The notes below the pieces were generated by a model, which had not been told where the DNA came from, did no database searches, and was given only the letters and a program-made list of their open reading frames with translations. From Hypoxylon rubiginosum (lineage: Eukaryota; Ascomycota; Sordariomycetes; Xylariales; Hypoxylaceae), in contig CADCXA010000056.1 of assembly GCA_902806565.1 (NCBI GenBank), positions 744,001 through 808,000 on the forward strand: a stretch of DNA of 64,000 bases, read 5' to 3'. The position numbers and the translations under genes are program-made. This document shows positions 44,800 to 55,947 of this stretch, in pieces. Within the stretch, counting starts at the first letter, position 1. Every line of letters starts with the position of its first letter.

Positions 44800-45675
44800 A
44801 TGCCGTCGCTCTGTGGATTGGGAGGGTCTAAGACCGTTCAGCGCAAACTTGTCCTCTTGTGAGTATTTCAATCCTCGCTCGCGCCTTGTCGCGTGTCGAA
44901 ATGGCGTGTAGGAATGGCGAGATGGTGAGGTGACTGTCAGCTGCTAACTCCAACATTTTGCGCAGGGGAGATGGTGCTTGCGGAAAGACATCGCTGCTGA
45001 ACGTCTTCACGAGAGGATACTTCCCGACAGTCTATGAGCCTACGGTCTTCGAAAATTACGTTCACGGTACGTACGAGATTCGTCCGAAGAAATTCAGCGA
45101 TTAAGTTCTGCTGCTCCACACGCTACCTATACAAACGAGACGAAATTGGAACAAAAAACTCTATTTTCGCGTGAATCGCTCGCTTACAATGAATGCTAGA
45201 TATATTTGTGGATAACGTGCACATCGAACTATCGCTATGGGATACGGCCGGGCAAGAAGAATTCGACCGTCTACGAAGTCTCTCCTACGATAACACGGAC
45301 GTGGTAGTGCTCTGCTTCAGCGTGGACAGCAAAGATTCCCTAGAAAACGTCGAGAGCAAATGGGTGGGCGAAATCCAAGAGAACTGCCCGGGTGTCAAAC
45401 TAGTCTTGGTCGCCTTGAAATGCGACCTGCGCGAGAACGGAGAAGAGGATGACGATGCGGGTGTCAGCACAGCAGATACCGCCCAACGAGAAAAGAAGCC
45501 GATGATCGATTACAACCAAGGTCTAGATGTCGCGCGACGCATCAAGGCCATGCGATACCTAGAGTGTTCTGCCATGAGGAATCGGGGCGTCAACGAAGCG
45601 TTCACGGAGGCGGCCCGAGTCGCTCTCAGCGTAAAGCCCAGCGGGGAACAAGAGTCCAAGTGCACGGTCATGTAA
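44800..45675 (+). CDS. rho3: Rho-family GTPase Rho3
   Basis: A small GTPase of the fungal Rho3 subfamily, which directs polarised growth and exocytosis at the plasma membrane. Three exons: 44800-44858, 44966-45066 and 45200-45675, with introns of 107 and 133 bp (GTGAGT and GTACGT donors) and correct phases, giving 211 residues. The P-loop is [11 protein letters not shown] (from residue 21). Switch I contains YEPTVFENY and switch [23 protein letters not shown] is the guanine-specificity motif in its Rho form, and [15 protein letters not shown] contains the SA motif. The C-terminus CTVM is a CaaX box for prenylation. The N-terminus [11 protein letters not shown] and the [11 protein letters not shown] block are Rho3-type. 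The loop after CDLRE carries an acidic insert (NGEEDDDAG) longer than in most Rho proteins, the usual Rho insert site. Confidence 0.95.
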
Positions 45676-46926
45676 GACCGGGGATCGACCAACACCAAGT
45701 CCGACACGAATTTCCTTCTACCGGTCGTGGACAAGCGCAGGAGTTTGGTACTATCAGAAGATTACTCCCTTTTTTCATTTCAGGAGTGCTAGCATACGTC
45801 GACCATCCCTCGTCCTTATTCTTATCCCCGAAGAGTACAACATCCTCTTTATGCCAGATGAGTCCACCTGGCACCATCTGGAAAAAGCACCCTTCTTCCT
45901 GTACATATTTTGATCTCTTGCGACGTCTGCGCACATAACACCATTTGGAACCCTTTACCTGTTTTTGTAATCACCAAGGGATGGCAATCGATCTGCCGGG
46001 GAGAGCAGAACAGAGGATTATTTACTTTATTTTTTATCATCGAGGGTTACGGGTTTAGGCGACCGGACCCCCCAACTTCCGAGACTGGGACTTGCGCCGC
46101 GCGGTCCTGCACTCTCGGGTTTTCCTATGTCGTATACCGGAAGATGGTCGAATCAGTTACACCCCCTGGGCTGAGAGAGGGAGAGAAGGGAGAGGAGTTG
46201 CTGATGTATTCAAAAAGCCAATTCAATCCGTTTTGTCCAATACTCGGGGTCTTTGAAGTCCTATCATTTTTTATTTTTTTATCGTATACCCAGTACCCTC
46301 TTTTCTCTAGTATGGGGCCCACGGTTGGGCAGACGCATTACCTCTAATGAAATATTTAAAACGATATTATTTTATCATGTTGGTTCTCGAGTTTCCCGGC
46401 GAAGGCATTGTTAAGCTTCCTTCACCTAGGGCCAAGCTTAAGATGTTCATCCATTCATCAAGCTCGCCCCCCTCCTTCAGTTACGCAACTTCATCGGAGA
46501 AAGTTCCCAATAACATCACCCGACTTATATGAAGCTCTGCAGAGTCAATCTCATATAATGATAAGTTCTCATCACCAGTTAATTATGAATGGAGCGAAAG
46601 TCATTCAAGTTGAGCTTCATATTTATTACCGTAATTTAATTGAACAGAAACTACATATGTCCACTTCGTAGTTCTTGTTAATCAGCTTGCAGGTTCCACC
46701 ATGTATATTCAGCCAGTCTCTACTCGTGCCCAATAGAAGTATTGCCTGACTATTTTGAAAAGGTTCCAAGATACAAAGTACGGCAATAGATGGTACGCCT
46801 CGTTTACCTTCGCCGTCATTCTCAATAACGCTCTATAGATACATCAGATACCTTGCTACTTTTGATGCCTCCTAAATAAGTTGCCAGTGGTTAGGAGGAC
46901 GCACAGGCTCTGCCCCGCCCCCTTCA
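45676..46926. other. Convergent 3' intergenic region
   Basis: Between rho3 (+) and the P450 (-). Frames are open for up to 145 codons but have no family motif. Confidence 0.5.
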
Positions 46927-48820
46927 TCAAACAGGACGTCTTCGCACCCGTATGAGAGTATCCGTCTTCGGCAGCTTCATCGCCAGCAGATTCGTCGGCT
47001 GGGGTCTGGCCTTGGTGTATCCAATGTCATAATTCGTTAACAGGTACGCTACGACGAGCTTCATCTCGTGGACGGCCAGGAAGCGGCCGGGGCACGGGTT
47101 CTTGCTGGTCCCGAAGCCGAAGAAGTGGTCGTCGGGGGTCGCCGTAGGTTTGGTCGTCGCGTAATATCTCTTCTTCAGACCACCGTCGGGGTTGTTGTCC
47201 TCGTGCTCGGTGGTCACGAACCGGAAAGGGTTGAAGTGATGGGCATCGGGGTATATGGCTTCGTCGCAGTGGATACTTTCCATCGGCGAGGCCAGGATTG
47301 TGCCTTGCGGAATGAGAACGCTGGATTGGCCGTGCTCAATCGATATGCCCTGAGGATCAACTACTGGTAATATAGAAACTTGTTAGGTTATCAAATAGCT
47401 TTATAAAAGAACAGAGAGTAGGAAGAGCAGGGGCAACGGACCGTCCGAGCCATAGCTACGGAAGCAAAAGGCGCCACTCTCATGGACTCCCGAATTGCCG
47501 AGTCCACCAGTCTGAGTTTCCGAATGGCTTCTAGATTCCACGTCCCACCGGCATCACGGAACGCCTCGTCGCACTCCTCTCGCAACGCCTCGATATACCC
47601 TAGAGAGGGGTCGGAGGTAATGAGGCTGGATATGAGATTGTGTAGGGTTAAAGTCGTGCTATGTAGGGACACGTTGTTGGTAATGAGAAGCCGATCCGAG
47701 ATAAGGCTCGCCGATAGTTGCGTGTCGTCGTCGCGGGAGATGGCTTCGTCGATAATCAGTTGAAGCGCATCCTTCTGTATATGAATTTAGCTGAGTACTT
47801 AGGTAAATCGTGAAAACGAAATATCCGGGTATAAAAGCTGAATCAGTTCAACTTTTTCATCTTACCACAGGTTTTCTGCCACCATCAGCCTCGGACTTTG
47901 CTTGCGTCGTCTCCCTGATTCTTGCTTCGATATACGGCGCGCATACCTTAGCGAATTTTCTAGCATGGTACGCACACCATAACCTGACCAAGTACCCGGT
48001 GATGGGTCTCAATAACGTCGGCGTGATGCTGATGAGCATTGCGCTTCCAAAGAGTGCGACAGGCCGGCCTTTCAAACTTGCAATGTACTTCTCATCATCG
48101 CCTACGCGGCGTTAGACATAAATCTGGTTGCTTATCCCGAAGAGCACGTACATAAAGGGGCGCCGCACAGAGCAGAATTCGCGGCTCTAGCAACAACATG
48201 GAAGCATCCTTGCCATAGTGTAACATCCGTCCAACCCCCCCGAGCCAGCTCCCCACGAGGATTTGAAACCATCTTCAAGTGCGGCGACCATCGGGCCCGT
48301 GAGCGCGTCGAGTTCCCGCATAAGCTGGCTGGGGATGAGGTATCGGTGATAAGGATCAAGGACGACCCTCTGGTCGCGAACAGTGTACTCGGCTTGTATC
48401 TGCTCCTGAAGCGTACCGAAGACGTCCATCCGGTCTTCTGGCAGCTTGCCTATCGTTTTCATATGCTCCGTCGGGAGGATAACCACTGTTCCTCGGTCCA
48501 TGGTCGGGATGAGGTATGGCGAGTCATGCTTGGTGAACTTGGCGGGACGTGAGACCGTCTGCGACAATGTGTGCCTGTTAGTTAAAGGGGTGTGTCACCT
48601 TGGAGTAACCCTCCGAAGCCCATTCTGCCGTCTTGAATAGGGATCGAAATGTGGCTCGTACACTATGGAACCACTCGTCACGGAAGCCGACTTCGGGGAA
48701 CGCTTTGCGCAAAGTGTTGTATTGGCGCCGTCCTGCCGATCTAGATGGGACGAGCAAGTAGGTAAGCGGAATAGACAGCACCAATAGCGCCGCTTCTACC
48801 TGCGATACCGAGATGGCCAT
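46927..48820 (-). pseudogene. Cytochrome P450, frameshifted in a G7 run
   Basis: A membrane-anchored monooxygenase of the fungal secondary-metabolism type. Exons: 48820-48599, 48558-48152, 48101-47866, 47774 to about 47440, and 47363-46927; about 545 residues if intact, normal for a P450. The N-terminal anchor is VEAALLVLSIPLTYLLV. The helix-K ExxR motif reads ESMR. The haem region is FGFGTSKNPCPGRF with the Cys ligand, but two residues longer than the textbook spacing between Gly and Cys. Exon 2 is broken: frame 1 runs to SSWGAGSG, and the family block WTDVTLWQGCFHVVARAAN continues in another frame. The switch is at seven Gs (C7 at 48235-48241); with six the frame and all later phases fit. 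The 40-bp first intron and the weak exon-4 donor (GTCCGT, wrong phase; a GTTGCC alternative fits phase) are also suspect. Confidence 0.8.
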
Positions 48821-49100
48821 TGTTCAAGTTCAGGGAAGCAACAAAGAAGCTGAGTTTATTATCATTTCTCATGCCCCCTTTTCTCTCTAGGAAGGTTGGA
48901 AGTTGTCCCTAATGCGATTTTCATCGTGAGTGATCTTAATGTTTACGTATTTGATACTCGATTTTCTGCTGCGAAAACTACCTCCTGACTGACAGGTCGT
49001 CATCTATCTCCCGGATCTGTAGGGAATCACAAGCTGATAGAGGGCCCTTGTACACGGCATCAAGCTGCGCCTCGAATGTTCTGGGTTCGTATCCAATGGC

Positions 49101-50242
49101 TTAAACATCCAGCTCGGCCGATGACAAAGAAGTAGCCGGGACAACACAAAAGTCATATGGATGTAACGAGCGGTCGTCATGAACAAACGGCTCCTCGCCC
49201 CTCTCCGCCCGCCACCGGTTCGTCGCCTCCAACGCCTCCGGCAGCTGCCTACCCAGCAGCCACCCCCACTTCCGCAGGAACCCCTCCGACATCTCCCAGC
49301 CCGCCATGTCCCAGGGCGGCGACCAGGCGACGATGCCGCGCCGCGCGACCTCGTCGTCGGGGAAGCCCTCGAACAGCCCCCCGACGCAGTCGGCCCACAG
49401 CTCGTCCTCGTCGAAGGCGCCCGCGGCCCGGATCAGCCGGTCCCGGACCTCGGCGCAGGGGAACATGTCGACCCAGTCGCCGTGCGGCACCGTCTGCTGC
49501 AGGACCGTGGGAAGGAGCGCGGGGGGCAGGAGCTCGGGCCTGGCGGGAAAGGGGACGACGTGGTAGACGTCCTCGGCGCCGCAGTCGAGCGGCGTGGCGA
49601 GGACGCCCGAGACGAGCGTGCGGTTGACGGCCATGGCGCGGAGGGCGTTGAACTGGAGGAGCGTGATGAGGTGGTCCGGGGAGAGGGGGAAGACGATGCG
49701 GAACTGCGCTTTTCTAGGGTTATCTTTATGTGGCAGCAGGGGATTTCTCGCATCGTATAGCTGCTTGATATGGGATGCCAGGACAGTCGAAACGGATTGT
49801 TGCTCGACGTCCCAGCATTCCACCAGCGCTTCCGATTTGATCAGTGTCCCGGCTGTGGCACTGGGTGCTTCGGCTCTCTTTGCTAGGGCCTTGCGTTTTC
49901 CTGCTGGACTGTTAGTTTCGATAATTGGGTACCCCTTGATCGGACTGGACCCGACTCCTGACTCCTGATTTGGACGAAAGAGAAAACAAGGCCTTGCTTA
50001 CGGTATGCCCTCGTGTTGAGTCTGGTCTGTGCCCGTCTGCGTGCTGCGGCATCCTTGGTTCCAGTCCAGTCGTCTTCCCTGCTTATCGCCTATACGTGGT
50101 GAGCAAGTCATGTTCGTCTTGGTGTGATTGAAGGCGGCCTCGTACGTACCTCGGCCAATTGTGGCATCGACGCGAGTTCCAGGCCAGGTGGTCCTGTTAC
50201 ATTTACAGGCCGATACGTGTTAATCATGGTGCTGGCGGACAT
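49101..50242 (-). CDS. bZIP-type transcription factor with DUF3425 domain
   Basis: A fungal regulator with a short bZIP-like basic region and a C-terminal DUF3425 domain. Exons: 50242-50150, 50089-50002 and 49900-49101; introns 60 bp (GTACGT donor) and 101 bp (GTAAGC donor, CTAAC branch), giving 326 residues. The basic region spans residues about 40-69 (DDWTGTKDAAARRRAQTRLN, then TRAYRKRKALAKR), the usual 'DWtg.td.aerRr.QNRlnqRayR' type. I chose the acceptor at 49901 because it alone restores TRAYRKRK; other nearby AGs break the frame or motif. No long leucine heptad is visible, common for this group. DUF3425 covers about residues 95-320 with ITLLQFNALRAMAVN and a Trp-rich block (SPPWDMAGWEMSEGFLRKWGW). 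It is immediately upstream of the P450 on the same strand and may regulate it. Confidence 0.85.
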
Positions 50243-50910
50243 AGGAATTTCGGTAATAACGAAATTGGGGATGGATGGTGCCAGCCTCTTCTGACCGGCC
50301 AAGGCGGTTTATGCAGGCTGCTCACAATGACGAGTCTCGCCCTCGGGAACGGAGGAATTCTACGACTACTATTCCGAATCTCTAGCTACCGTCTAAATTA
50401 GCCACCCTCGGGAAATCATAACGGTGCGTTTGTCAATCGAGTGGTTGCCTGCGTGATGCTGGAGCTCGTGATCCTGATCCATATTGTGAGCAGGTTGCAT
50501 AACGCTAGACCTGCTCAAGTTAGACACTGTAGTAGTGACCAATGGTATCGTGCCATTTCACGAACCCCTATCTCTCTACGCCTCAGCTGCGGCAGCGAGC
50601 TCTCACCCCACGCTTCATGCAGCTGGCTCACTTAAGGTACTCAGAATTCTCCTATTGGTCCATCTCTTCAGCATGTCCAAGAGCCATGCAGCTTGCTCAC
50701 ATATCTGATGCTCGGAATAGCATCCAAAATACAAGTACCTATCTCCGACATTGCTCAATAAGAGCAATATAAAGATCGTAGCAACCCCTTAATTTTGACG
50801 CATCTTTTCGTATCATTAAAAACATACAACTCAATCCGAGATATTGAATTATCTGTTTCTTAGTATTACACGTACACTTTCACACATTGACTCAAGTACT
50901 CGTTTTGAAC
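50243..50910. other. Divergent promoter region, bZIP / SDR
   Basis: Contains TATAAA at 50768-50773, about 140 bp upstream of the SDR start. No gene is seen. Confidence 0.55.
50768..50773 (+). promoter_or_regulatory. TATA box of the SDR gene
   Basis: TATAAAG lies 143 bp upstream of the ATG at 50911. Confidence 0.5.
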
Positions 50911-51961
50911 ATGACTTTCCATCCCGACACTCTCCCCGATCTCACGGGTAAAGTATTCATAGTCACAGGTGGTAATTCCGGCATGTAAGTCTCTCTCCTC
51001 AAGTCTCCCCCCTCTCGCCACGAAGTCTGAATCGCTAATCTCACCAAACCACAGAGGCTACTACACCGTAGCCCACCTAGCAGAACACGGCGCACACGTT
51101 TACATGTGCGCCCGATCCCCAGAAAAGGGCACGGCGGCCATCGCCAGCATCAAGAAGACGTACCCCTCCGCCAACGTCGACCTCCTGCAGATGGACCTCA
51201 TGGACCTCGCCAGCGTCGTCGCGGCCGCCCAGCGCTTCCTCGCCCTCGAGACGGCCCTGCACGGCCTGGTCAACAACGCGGGCATCATGGCGACGCCCTT
51301 CGAGATCACCAAGGACGGCCACGAGGCCCAGTGGCAGACCAACTACCTCGCGCACTGGGTCCTCACGGAGCACCTGCTCCCTCTGCTACTACGGACCGCC
51401 AAGACTCTCCCTCCCGGCGGCGTCCGCGTCGTCAACCTCACCTCGTCGGGCCACCTGGGCGCGCCCAAGGGCGGCATCCACTTCGAGGACCCGTCGCTCC
51501 CGGACGGCAGCGGCGGCGGCGGCCCGTGGGCGCGGTACGGGCAGAGCAAGCTCGCCAACATCCTGCACGCCCGGACCCTGCACGAGGCGTACGGGCCCGG
51601 CTCCCCCCACGCGCGGGCCGGGGGCAACGGCGAGATCTGGGTGTCGTCCGTGCACCCGGGCATAGTGGAGACGAACCTCGCCACGGCGGTGGGGGAGTCG
51701 GGCGGGTCGGGCGTGACGGGCCTCTTCTCCGTCATGCGCGCGTTCGGGATGATGATGCCGGCGGATAAAGGGTCGTGGACCAGCCTGTTCTGCGCGGCGA
51801 GCCCGGACATGAGGGCGGGGCAGAGCGGCGCGTACATGGAGATCTTCCGGCGGTTCGCGGAGCCGAGGTGGCTGAGCGGCCCGGCGAAGGACGGGAAGCT
51901 GGCGGAGAGGCTGGAGGGGTGGACTAGGGAGACGATGAGGAAGGAAGGGTGGGTTCCGTAA
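50911..51961 (+). CDS. Short-chain dehydrogenase/reductase (retinol-dehydrogenase-like)
   Basis: An NAD(P)-dependent oxidoreductase of the classical SDR superfamily, similar to WW-oxidoreductase or retinol-dehydrogenase-like fungal enzymes. Two exons: 50911-50984 and 51055-51961; the 70-bp intron (GTAAGT donor) interrupts the cofactor loop between TGGNSGI and G. The product is 326 residues. Motifs: TGGNSGIG (from residue 19), NNAGIMA, NLTSSGHLG with the catalytic Ser, and YGQSK with Tyr186 and Lys190. HPGIVETNLA closes the cofactor site. No signal peptide, so cytosolic. It is divergent from the bZIP gene and close to the P450, consistent with a tailoring enzyme, but the substrate is unknown. 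Exon 2 is very GC-rich at third positions and the antisense strand is open by that bias. Confidence 0.88.
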
Positions 51962-52138
51962 TGGGTGTTAGCTACCTAGTTTCGGTCCTTTTTTTCTCGA
52001 TTATATTAATAGGTTTATTGTTTTATATTATTAGACATTATTAGATATTCTGATTTTCATTCTTCATTCATGTATGTTCCTATTCACTTTTCAACTTTTT
52101 AGTATATAGTCCGGAGTTTTATACTGTGTCGTTTTTAT

Positions 52139-52875
52139 TTAAAGAGCCATCAGACCAACAGCAAACAGGACACCAGCGAGTGCGCTCTGCCGAGCCGCAC
52201 CATTGGTCTCGCTGGGGCCGGCGGTGCTTGAAGTCGTAGTACCTGTAGTAGATGGGTCGGAGACAGCGGAAGGAGAAACAGACGAGGCAGATGAAGAAGT
52301 AGAGGAGGTCGATGACGCAGTGGGGGCAGAAGTAGTAGCGCCCGAGGCAGAAGCTGAACCAGAAGACTCGTTCTTGGCGTCGATGGTGAAGGACGAGTCG
52401 CCCGTGTAGGACTGCACAGTTTTCCCGCCCGACGTCGTGGTCGTCAAGTCGTCGCTGGAGATGGTGTGGGCTCCCGTCAGCCGCACCGTGTCCGAGTTAA
52501 CTGTCAAAACCAATCCGCCATCGTCCGACTTGGCGACCGAGACGGTATACGTCCCGCACTGGGTCTCGCTGACGGCAGGCAGCTCGCCGTTGTCGCTCGT
52601 CCCCGTCGCGTCACAGCTCTGCTTGAATTCGGGGTTGTTACTGGTAACTATGCTGATTTCGTAACTATATCGTGCCAACTGTCAGTGTCTCAGAAGCCAT
52701 GACTTCGTTTGTGTGAGAGGGGTGGAGTTAGGGGGGCGTACAAACAGTAGACGCTTTCGGCCGTGCAGGCTGCCGAGAAATCGCTGATCTCGTACTTCAG
52801 GTCGGTGGATTGGCGGACGTCGATGTTGGCTGCCGAGGCCAGTGGCAGGAGAGCGGCGACAGTTGTGTACTTCAT
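52139..52875 (-). CDS. Secreted, GPI-anchored-type Ser/Thr-rich protein
   Basis: A 219-residue predicted surface protein. Two exons: 52875-52742 and 52664-52139; the 77-bp intron (GTACGC donor, TATAG acceptor) joins VYCF to YEISIV in phase. Signal peptide: KYTTVAALLPLASAA. The ordered part (about 20-130) has four cysteines (SAACTAE, VYCF, QSCDATG, TQCGTY) and alternates beta-type strands, reminiscent of small fungal surface domains with two disulphides; I cannot name the family. Residues about 135-195 are Ser/Thr-rich, a likely O-glycosylated stalk. The C-terminus is a small-residue site followed by a hydrophobic tail (LAGVLFAVGLMAL), the pattern of a GPI attachment signal. It may act in wall structure, adhesion or host contact. 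Confidence 0.75.
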
Positions 52876-53175
52876 CTTATCGAGCGAGTTTAGACGTATG
52901 TGAGTATCAATGAGCGACTAAGTTGGAGGTAAACGAGAGTGGTGATGTTTGGCTAATAGCGACGGGAATGACTTGGGAGGTCGAGTGAGGGCATCGTGTT
53001 CATGGCATGTTATTAAACATGTGACCCATCCATCTCAGCGGCACAGTCGGGACTCGGCACCAACATTTGAAACATCGTCGGTGAGCCAATCGAGAGCTCA
53101 CGTTTTGACTGGGGTTGTTATAATAGGGGACATAAGAATTTCCCGCAAGCTTTCTTCCAGGTTTCGCTATGGTAC
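52876..53175. other. Intergenic stretch beside the foldback element
   Basis: Nothing recognised. Confidence 0.5.
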
Positions 53176-53518
53176 CTACTCGCCGGGATTCCAAACATCC
53201 CGACGTTTAACCGGTGACAAGCACCTCACGTCGGGGACATTGAATTGGAAAATTCACTTTGATTTGGAAAACTTTTAATACTTCATTTTGCCTATAAAAT
53301 ACACCTAATTTAAAGTAGCACTTGATAAATTCAAAATCTCAATACTTGCATAATTGGTGGCCGTACAAATGCCTAAGTGCATGTCGATGCCTAAATATTG
53401 CATATTACACCCGTACTAAAAGTTTTCCAAATCAAAGTGAATTTTCCAATTCAATGTCCCCGACGTGAGGTGCTTGTCACCGGTTAAACGTCGGGATGTT
53501 TGGAATCCCGGCGAGTAG
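53176..53518. mobile_element. 343-bp foldback element with perfect 102-bp inverted arms
   Basis: The left arm (53176-53277) and right arm (53417-53518) are exact reverse complements over all 102 bases, beginning CTACTCGCCGGGATTCC. The 139-bp centre (53278-53416) is A/T-rich and codes for nothing. It has the form of a non-autonomous MITE or foldback element. No transposase and no convincing target-site duplication are visible; left flank GGTAC, right flank CCATT. A four-base extension (ATGG left, CCAT right) lies outside a 3-bp gap. Perfect arm identity suggests recent origin. The transcript would form a long hairpin. Confidence 0.8.
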
Positions 53519-53685
53519 CCATTTTCTCGCGCTCGATAGCGGCATCATCCTTTGAATAGAACAATTATCAAAACATCAATATGAGCCACGTTATAACGAA
53601 ACATGAACGCTGCCGGATCCTATTAACCATCAATAAGTTAGTAACAGAGCTAAGTTAAATAGACAGGTAGGAGATGCGTTTCGAA

Positions 53686-55584
53686 TCATACATATATTGT
53701 CTCGGTTTCTATTTGTCGTCCTGTGCTTTCTATCCCCTCGTGCACCTCTGTCGGGGCGTTCTGGGTTCGGAACGGAGATTCAGACATATATATGTGAAGA
53801 TAACTCAACTGTCGTATAGCTTCAGTGTGGTCGCCCTTTTCTAGGTAACGGGAAAGCGAATTCGCCAGCAAGTGTCGTGGGTTGGGAAAGGTGATTTCTG
53901 ACTTCGGGAAGATGTGTTTGATCTGTTCCAATGTAGCCACTAAAGGACTAACATATATTTCACCCAGAGGGTTTGATCCGATAACATGTCCGTATATTTC
54001 CGATGTTTTCGCATCAACCACTAGAGATCCCGAATCGCCATGAGTCAATGCTATAAGGGCATTAGTTATGAAATCCGAAGCCCAGGTAACTGCGAACCTC
54101 AACTAACTTTCATTGCCATTCATGATGACGCTCCATACTGTAGAAGGTTGAGTACCTTCAATACTTCCGAGGAAACTTGGTAGCGGCTGAAGGACGCCGC
54201 ACATAACCCGCCGTGGTGATACAAGGACGAACACATCAGCCTGCTGTTCTGGAAGCTGTGCGGCCTTAGGCTGGATAAATGTTATAGTTGATGGATCATT
54301 GGAGTTGAAGAAGGCATTTGGTCGATGTTGTTCCGGTTGGTCCAAATGAATAAGTGCCCAGTCTAGATCCTGCCCTGCATAGTCGCACGTATCCATGAAA
54401 GCGACGACTGCTGATGTCCTCTCTTTTAGCGATCCTTCGATTTCCAAAGATTTTCCGGATGTGTTGTCTTGTAGACCCTCACCAGACGTGCGGCCATAAC
54501 TATGATTATCCTTCTCTTTATCATTCCCTTTACTGCATCCACAATCACTTTCACTATCGCTATTACTGTATCCATCATCACCTTCGCTGTCTTCATCGGT
54601 AAGATCATCATAGATCACGTCGTCATCATACTCTAAAGAGTCGCAATCCTCCTCTTCGAAAAGGCTCCTGGTCTCTTTGTCGATTGTAGAGCCACCAGTA
54701 AGATGTTCCTCTGGCGAAATGCTTTGCCTTTTCTCTGGTTTAGACTGTGTCTTAGAAGAAGAAGCTTTGATGTATCGGACGTATGGCCGTAGACCGTGGA
54801 ATGCCGTTAGCCCATAGAAGCCCGAATCTACTTGAAGCACACAGCCTAGAGTCGCAGTCCGGTGCCCCCCAGGCATCTGAGAAATCGGCAAGCCGCACAA
54901 GGTGAGAGAATCACCATCTGTGTTAGGAGGACTTGACGGAGTCTTACCATTGCCACTCTCAATGCGGATGTTAACGTCCTCAAAGCCCAGTAAAATGTGT
55001 GGTTTGGGAGAGATCCAGAGATATAAATGAAACAGCGGTCTCTGCGATCTGTCTTCGGCCCCCTTTTTCATCCACGAGCGCCACAGGTCTTTTGGTGTTG
55101 TTTTACGAGCACGGTATTGCTTCTTGAGGTAGTCTCGGCCGAATAGATGAGCGAGCTGTTTGGAATCCCGAGAGCGGCAGAAGACCAGGATAGAGGGATG
55201 TGCCGTCTCTTTCGATGCGCCGCAGAGTCTTAGGCTATAATCTACATGCGTTATGATTTTTCTCAGTTCACCATCCATTGACATATTTTCCCGGAACATG
55301 TTAACGATCTCGTCAAATCGGTCACTGTAAGCGCTCGGGATTTCTGATGCACTATGAGGGTAGGCATAGATCTGTGGAGACACACGTGGGATGGGCTGTG
55401 GGTCGCGAAATGGGCCTTCGCTGTCGCCTTGAGCTTCGCGAACTATCTTACAAGCTTCAGGTGTAAAATTTGGTGTGGTTGAGCTTCTTGGGCTCGTCGA
55501 AATACCTGTAGAAGGGTCTGCTGATGGTAGCGGGCTGGTTCCCCGCCTTGAATATAGAGCGTAAGAACGAAAATCTCCAACCAT
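53686..55584 (-). pseudogene. Trypsin-like serine-protease homologue split by one in-frame TAG
   Basis: A fungal protein with a chymotrypsin-like catalytic triad embedded in a long, partly acidic chain. The ATG at 55584 opens 493 codons; TAG at 54105-54103 is followed in the same frame by 138 more codons to 53686. Counting through the TAG, the catalytic His is about residue 263 (GLTAFHGL), Asp 408 (DLDWALIHL) and Ser 518 (HGDSGSLVV). So the stop removes the catalytic serine, the GDSG box and the closing barrel (GHVIGSNPLGEIYVSPL). Between His and Asp lies a 100-residue insert rich in Asp/Ser/Glu. No intron fits: the only GT-AG pair at the stop would be 18 bp. It is head-to-head with the membrane-protein gene at 55948. 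Possibilities: recent nonsense mutation, stop readthrough or sequence error. No signal peptide, so cytoplasmic. Confidence 0.7.
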
Positions 55585-55947
55585 TTTCGATCGATTCTCT
55601 TGTAATATAGTAGGGGACAATGGGCAGTGACTCTCAGGAGATTATGATTGACTTAACAACTGATAATATCGATAGATAAAGGCAAGCAAGAGAGCTGGAA
55701 ACAAATTGAGAGAGGGGAAAGATGAGATAAGAAAGAGGAAGAGACGGCAGGGCGGTGTCTTCTGTGGCGTTGTATTCTCGGCTGTGTATGGAGAGCTGAG
55801 TATCCTGCAGGACTTTTATCAATTGAAATGGGAGGGCTTTAAACCTCGGCAAGAACTACTGTTCTCTAACAAATCATTGTTAAATCAAGCCAACCACCTC
55901 ATAGCACATCGTCATCGCAACATACCTACCTGGTAATTGCGCCCAGT
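55585..55947. other. Bidirectional promoter, 363 bp
   Basis: Separates two divergent ATGs (55584 on -, 55948 on +). It is C/T-rich on one strand and has no classical TATA box that I can identify with confidence. Confidence 0.6.

Noticed and set aside
45910..46347. 145-codon frame downstream of rho3
   Set aside because: Probable 3' UTR or intergenic DNA; no motif.
49157..49760. Long + strand frames over the bZIP/DUF3425 gene
   Set aside because: Antisense of a GC-rich coding exon; no motif.
51106..51837. Long alternative frames on both strands over the SDR
   Set aside because: Shadows of a GC-rich exon with full SDR motifs in the chosen frame.
53176..53518. Autonomous transposon
   Set aside because: No coding capacity between the arms and no clear target duplication; kept as a non-autonomous foldback element only.
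54088..54107. Short intron removing the TAG of the protease-like gene
   Set aside because: The only GT-AG pair there would be 18 bp, too short for splicing.
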